A DNA stretch of 64,000 bases, taken from assembly GCA_022843025.1 (NCBI GenBank), contig JALHOL010000006.1:1-64000 (forward strand), given 5' to 3'. The DNA comes from Paracoccaceae bacterium (GTDB lineage Bacteria > Pseudomonadota > Alphaproteobacteria > Rhodobacterales > Rhodobacteraceae). A program made the position numbers and the translations under genes. The notes under the pieces are model-generated. The model saw only the letters and a program-made list of their open reading frames with translations, did no database searches and had not been told where the DNA came from. Within the stretch, counting starts at the first letter, position 1. Every line of letters starts with the position of its first letter. Positions 60,645-64,000 of the stretch are shown piece by piece.

Positions 60645-61798
60645 TGGGCGCGACGGCGGGCCTGCAGGGCGTGGACAGCGATGCCCGCCGCGCAGAGTGG
60701 CAGCGCAAAGGCGATTACGCCGCTTGGCCCCATACCAGCGATCAGCAGCGCGAGGATCGGCGTCCCCGATGTGGTGCCCAAATTGCCAAGTTGCGCCACA
60801 GCCCCAGAGGCACGGGCGCGATCTTCGGGTGTGGTGTTCAGTTGCGGGATCGAGGCGAAACTCGCCCCCTGCACGATGCCCATGGCCCCAGCCAAGGCAA
60901 AGGCAGCCAGAAGGGTAACGGTCCCCTCCCCCCAGCCCGCCCATAGAACGACTGTTGCCACCAACCCGGCGGCGTAGCCCGCTTGTACCATGCGCACAGC
61001 GGTCATGTAGTTCAGGCCCCAGACCCCAAGCGTCAGCGAGACACCGATTGACAGAAGCGGCATCCCTGCGGCGGCAAGGGCCCTTTGTCCCTCGGGCAGC
61101 AGCGGGGGTAGCAGCGTCAGCAGCGCCACATAAAGTGCGGTGTAGAAGACAAAGCCCATCGCCGGAGCCGCGATGGTTGGCGAGGCGTATATGGTGCCAT
61201 GCTGGCGGATCAGACCGCCGAGCGAAGGCAAGGGCGGGGCAAAAGGATCAGTCGGAAGAAGGATGTACAGAAGCAACGCCAATGCCGCCATCCATACTGC
61301 GTGGCCTAGGAACAACGTGGTGATGCTGCCGTCAGCCAACAGCGACGGCGCGATCAGGGCAAGCAAGGCGTAGGTCACCCCAAAGAAACTGCTCCAGAGT
61401 GTCATGGCCAGGCCCTGATGTCGCGCCGGGGAAAGGCCCGCGATCATCGTCGGGCCGACCACGACGATGGCTAGATGTGACACTCCTTCGAGCACGCGGG
61501 TCAGGATCAGGGCGGCATAAGGCAGCGGCAGGGTTTGCAGGGCAGACACCACCGCACCAAGCGCCAGCGCCGCCACGATGGCCCGGCGCGGGCCAATGCG
61601 GGCGACCAGCAGGCCTGCGGTGGTGCCGAAGATCAGCCCGACAATGCCGACGATGGACACGATCAGCCCGATGCCCGCCGCGCCCTGTTCTGGGTAGCGG
61701 TCGGCCATCAGATCGAAGGCAAAGGACAGCTTGCCGAATTGCGCGGCAGAGCCGAGGCCGGCCAGCCAGAGGGCGAGGATGGTGAAAAGGGTGCGCAT
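60635..61798 (-). CDS. MFS transporter
   Basis: 387 aa, about twelve hydrophobic helices. The MFS motif between helices 2 and 3 reads GLLVARIGPRRAIV (about 62-75). No soluble domain or signal is attached. Similar to drug/sugar MFS carriers; substrate unknown. It is unrelated in detail to the MFS at 5185. Confidence 0.85.
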   Translation of the reverse strand: MRTLFTILALWLAGLGSAAQFGKLSFAFDLMADRYPEQGAAGIGLIVSIVGIVGLIFGTTAGLLVARIGPRRAIVAALALGAVVSALQTLPLPYAALILTRVLEGVSHLAIVVVGPTMIAGLSPARHQGLAMTLWSSFFGVTYALLALIAPSLLADGSITTLFLGHAVWMAALALLLYILLPTDPFAPPLPSLGGLIRQHGTIYASPTIAAPAMGFVFYTALYVALLTLLPPLLPEGQRALAAAGMPLLSIGVSLTLGVWGLNYMTAVRMVQAGYAAGLVATVVLWAGWGEGTVTLLAAFALAGAMGIVQGASFASIPQLNTTPEDRARASGAVAQLGNLGTTSGTPILALLIAGMGPSGVIAFALPLCAAGIAVHALQARRRAHQA

Positions 61799-61916
61799 GT
61801 CGCTTTATCTGTTGCGCGCGCGACCCTAGGGCCAAGGGCTGCGGGCTTCAAGCGGGCGGGTACGACATCCGTATGAAGGTCTTGCAACGAACAGGCAACG
61901 GTTTAGCATCAGAAAG

Positions 61917-62378
61917 ATGACACGTGGCCTGATCCTGACGCTTGTTCTTCTTGCCCCCGCGCCCGCGATGGCAGGTGATATGTGTGCGCTCGCCATGGAC
62001 ATGGAGGCGCGGATTGCCGAAAGGCTGGGCTATGCGCCGGGGGCTGTTTGTCCGGAAATCACCTTCGCTCTGCCCGTGGCGGGGGCGATGCAGCGGTCGC
62101 AGGCTGGGGCCTATGATCCGATGACGGGGCGGATCAACCTTGCGCCCGATCTGGACCTGCGCACGGCCTATGGGCAGAGCTTTCTTTTGCACGAACTGGT
62201 GCACGCCGCGCAGTATCGAGCGGGGCGGGATCGCGCTGTACCATGCCCCGCCGCACTGGAGGCCGAAGCCTATAGAGAACAGGCCGACTTCCTTTTGGAA
62301 GCCGGCCTGTCGCGCGAGGCGGTGCTGACACGCGCCCTTGGCGCGCAACTGGGCGGCTGTGCGGCCCCCGAATACTAG
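61917..62378 (+). CDS. Exported HExxH protein (DUF6647-like)
   Basis: 153 aa. A signal peptide (about 1-19, ending AMA) precedes a small domain with HELVH (residues 92-96) followed by EAEAYREQADF, where a Glu about 25 residues downstream could be the third zinc ligand of a gluzincin. Cys23 and the C-terminal Cys may form a disulfide. It could be a small periplasmic peptidase, but no homologue of known activity is evident. The stop overlaps the lpdA stop (convergent, four bases). Confidence 0.7.
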   Translation: MTRGLILTLVLLAPAPAMAGDMCALAMDMEARIAERLGYAPGAVCPEITFALPVAGAMQRSQAGAYDPMTGRINLAPDLDLRTAYGQSFLLHELVHAAQYRAGRDRAVPCPAALEAEAYREQADFLLEAGLSREAVLTRALGAQLGGCAAPEY

Positions 62379-63769
62379 AAGTGCAGCGCGCGGCCGTAGG
62401 CATCCAGCACGGATTCGTGCATCATTTCCGACAGGGTGGGATGCGGGAAGACGGTGTTCATCAGATCTTCCTCTGTCGTTTCCAGCGTGCGACCGATGAC
62501 ATAGCCCTGGATCAGTTCCGTCACCTCGGCCCCGACCATATGCGCGCCCAAAAGCTCGCCCGTCTTGGCATCGAAGATCGTCTTGATCATCCCCTCGGAT
62601 TCCCCCAACGCGATGGCTTTGCCATTGCCAATAAAGGGGAAGCGGCCAACCTTGATGTCATGGCCTGCCTCTTTCGCCTTGGCCTCGGTCAGGCCGACGC
62701 TGGCGATCTGAGGATGGCAATAGGTGCAGCCTGCGATGGAATTGGGTTTGATCGGGTGCGGATGACCGCCCGCGAGCAATTCGGCAACCATCACGCCTTC
62801 ATGGCTGGCCTTGTGGGCAAGCCATGGTGCACCTGCAATGTCGCCGATGGCATAAAGCCCGTCGATGCCGGTGCGGCAGAATTCATCGGTCACCACATGG
62901 GTGCGGTCGATCTTGACCCCAAGCGCCTCGAGCCCGAGGTTTTCGATATTGCCCACGATGCCAACGGCAGAGATGACCGTGTCGAAGTCGTGCGTCTCAA
63001 CCTTGCCGCCCACCTCGATATGGGCGGTGACGCCCTGCCCCGGTTTGCGATCCAGCTTCTTGACCGCCGCCTTTTCCATGATCTTCATGCCCTGCTTCAC
63101 GAATTGCTTCTTCGCGAAGGCGGCAATCTCGGCATCCTCGACGGGAAGAATGCGGTCCATCACCTCGACCACGGTGGTATCGGCGCCCAGCGTGTTGAAG
63201 AAAGAGGCGAATTCGATGCCGATGGCGCCTGAGCCGATGACCAGCAGCTTCTTGGGCATCCGTTTCGGTTGCAGGGCGTGGCGATAGGTCCAGACCAGAT
63301 CACCGTCCGCCTCCAACCCCGGCAGTTCGCGGGCGCGGGCGCCGGTGGCCAGGATGATTGCAGGCGCGGTCAGGTCTTCGCTGCCCTTGTCGGTTTTCAC
63401 TGTCACCTTGCCCTTGGCGGTGATCGTGGCCTGCCCCATGACGACGGCGATCTTGTTCTTTTTCATCAGGTGGCCGATGCCGGAAGACAGCTGTTTCGCC
63501 ACCCCCCGTGACCGCGCCACGACGGCGGGAAGGTCAAAACTGACGCCGGTGGCGGCAAGGCCAAATTCCTTGGCCCGGTGCATCAGGTGGAACACCTCGG
63601 CTGACCGCAGCAGCGCCTTGGTCGGGATGCAGCCCCAGTTCAGGCAAATGCCACCCAGATTCTCGCGCTCGACAATCACGACTTTCTTGCCGAGTTGCGC
63701 GGCCCGAATGGCGGCAACATAGCCGCCGGGGCCAGCACCGATCACGATCACATCATAGGCAGTGGCCAT
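62375..63769 (-). CDS. lpdA: Dihydrolipoyl dehydrogenase
   Basis: 464 aa, FAD disulfide oxidoreductase. The FAD motif VIGAGPGGYVAAIRAAQLG (10-28), redox pair GGICLNWGCIPTKALL (Cys about 41 and 46) and the C-terminal His-Glu in HPTLSEMMHESV are all present. It is the E3 component of pyruvate or 2-oxoglutarate dehydrogenase complexes; no E1/E2 gene is adjacent in the window, so the complex is not determined. The start is preceded by GGAGG. Confidence 0.95.
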   Translation of the reverse strand: MATAYDVIVIGAGPGGYVAAIRAAQLGKKVVIVERENLGGICLNWGCIPTKALLRSAEVFHLMHRAKEFGLAATGVSFDLPAVVARSRGVAKQLSSGIGHLMKKNKIAVVMGQATITAKGKVTVKTDKGSEDLTAPAIILATGARARELPGLEADGDLVWTYRHALQPKRMPKKLLVIGSGAIGIEFASFFNTLGADTTVVEVMDRILPVEDAEIAAFAKKQFVKQGMKIMEKAAVKKLDRKPGQGVTAHIEVGGKVETHDFDTVISAVGIVGNIENLGLEALGVKIDRTHVVTDEFCRTGIDGLYAIGDIAGAPWLAHKASHEGVMVAELLAGGHPHPIKPNSIAGCTYCHPQIASVGLTEAKAKEAGHDIKVGRFPFIGNGKAIALGESEGMIKTIFDAKTGELLGAHMVGAEVTELIQGYVIGRTLETTEEDLMNTVFPHPTLSEMMHESVLDAYGRALHF

Positions 63770-63791
63770 GAGATTTCCTCCCTCAGAGCAA

Positions 63792-63824
63792 TTGGTTTGG
63801 CCTTAAACTATTTTTCCAAACCAA
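63792..63824 (-). terminator. Inverted repeat between the DUF924 gene and lpdA
   Basis: TTGGTTTGG (63792-63800) and CCAAACCAA (63816-63824) form a 9-bp stem with a 15-base AT-rich loop. It could terminate the DUF924 transcript or act as an operator for lpdA. The loop is too long for a classical terminator. Confidence 0.35.
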
Positions 63825-63847
63825 GCAACGCAGGCAGCGCCGGGGCC

Positions 63848-64000
63848 CTATGCGCCGGACGCATGGCTGGCAGCATCTTGCAGGCGGCGCACTTCGGCCC
63901 CGTATCCGCCTGCGGCCAACCAGTCGGATTCTTCGGCCGTGTCGGCGCGGCCAAGGGCGGCGTTGCGGCTGGGAAAGCGGCCAAATCGGGCGATGACGGC
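63848..64000 (-). CDS. DUF924 family protein, C-terminal end (runs off right edge)
   Basis: The last 50 codons read AVIARFGRFPSRNAALGRAD followed by TAEESDWLAAGGYGAEVRRL and end at TAG. The motif I-A-R-F-G-R-F-P-x-R-N is the end of DUF924 (YchN-unrelated, RNA/ribosome-linked helical) proteins. Function is unknown. Upstream of lpdA on the same strand. Confidence 0.8.
   Translation of the reverse strand, partial: AVIARFGRFPSRNAALGRADTAEESDWLAAGGYGAEVRRLQDAASHASGA

Overview
The window is 64 kb of GC-rich chromosomal DNA from an alphaproteobacterium, almost certainly of the family Rhodobacteraceae (Rhodobacter, Tabrizicola or Gemmobacter type). The support is gene content and order: yceD-rpmF-plsX-fabH-ihfA-merR; argS-SPOR-nagZ-scpA-scpB; paired gap genes with a 47-residue ORF between them; olsB; a holin/GH108 pair resembling the gene-transfer-agent (GTA) lysis genes; and an alphaproteobacterial GAAC-N7-GAAC SOS box at uvrA. 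Apart from one 1.4 kb AT-rich insert the window is core genome. I saw no insertion sequence, integrase, CRISPR array or rRNA. There is one tRNA, Pro(GGG).

Layout. 1-3.7 kb: a sugar-utilisation locus, with a divergent signal-peptide protein (edge), a LacI-type regulator, a GH1 beta-glucosidase and glucokinase. 3.7-9.6 kb: esterase, alkylbase glycosylase, MFS carrier, Hint-domain protein, a squalene/phytoene-synthase-like protein and citramalate synthase. 9.6-12.9 kb: cysS and a PLP decarboxylase, divergent, separated by a leader region that holds two small Cys-rich reading frames. 13-23.5 kb: outer-membrane barrel, ABC-F ATPase, olsB, msrB, bamE-like lipoprotein, the rpmF-plsX-fabH-ihfA-merR run, tRNA-Pro and a two-domain dCTP deaminase. 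23.5-31.5 kb, mostly minus strand: scpBA, nagZ, SPOR protein, argS, holin, truncated endolysin, ccmE and argC. 31.5-33.2 kb: accessory patch with a nonsense-mutated brnA antitoxin relic and a low-GC pentapeptide-repeat membrane protein. 33.2-43 kb: murI, LysR regulator, candidate sRNA, an ECF42-type sigma factor with DGPF and MAPEG partners, purL, two GNAT genes, bolA-grxD, mliC and zapA. 43-51.6 kb: transketolase, DoxX, DUF808, gap-ORF47-gap and a Na+/H+ antiporter. 51.6-64 kb: DUF1127-like small protein, coaD, CBS protein, LysR/mmsA divergent pair, Crp/Fnr regulator with DUF2892, uvrA, rhodanese, MFS, an HExxH protein, lpdA and the end of a DUF924 gene.

Most notable. (1) A 54-nt block coding for the start of a Cys-rich peptide ([11 protein letters not shown]-x-RC) occurs twice, 20 kb apart and 49/54 identical, each time just upstream of a biosynthetic gene (a PLP decarboxylase and argC). 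(2) Beside the first copy, on the other strand, a 14-codon frame ending GCCCITR precedes cysS, followed by two mutually exclusive RNA helices; this looks like a cysteine-sensing attenuator. (3) The GTA-type endolysin has lost its catalytic segment. (4) The two GAPDH enzymes differ at the cofactor-selecting residue (Ala36 versus Asp36). (5) The strand composition changes from C-rich to G-rich between about 16 and 24 kb whatever the gene orientation, as expected at a replication-origin-type skew switch or an inversion edge.

All readings are by eye. Family names rest on recognised motifs and memory of the families, not on searches.
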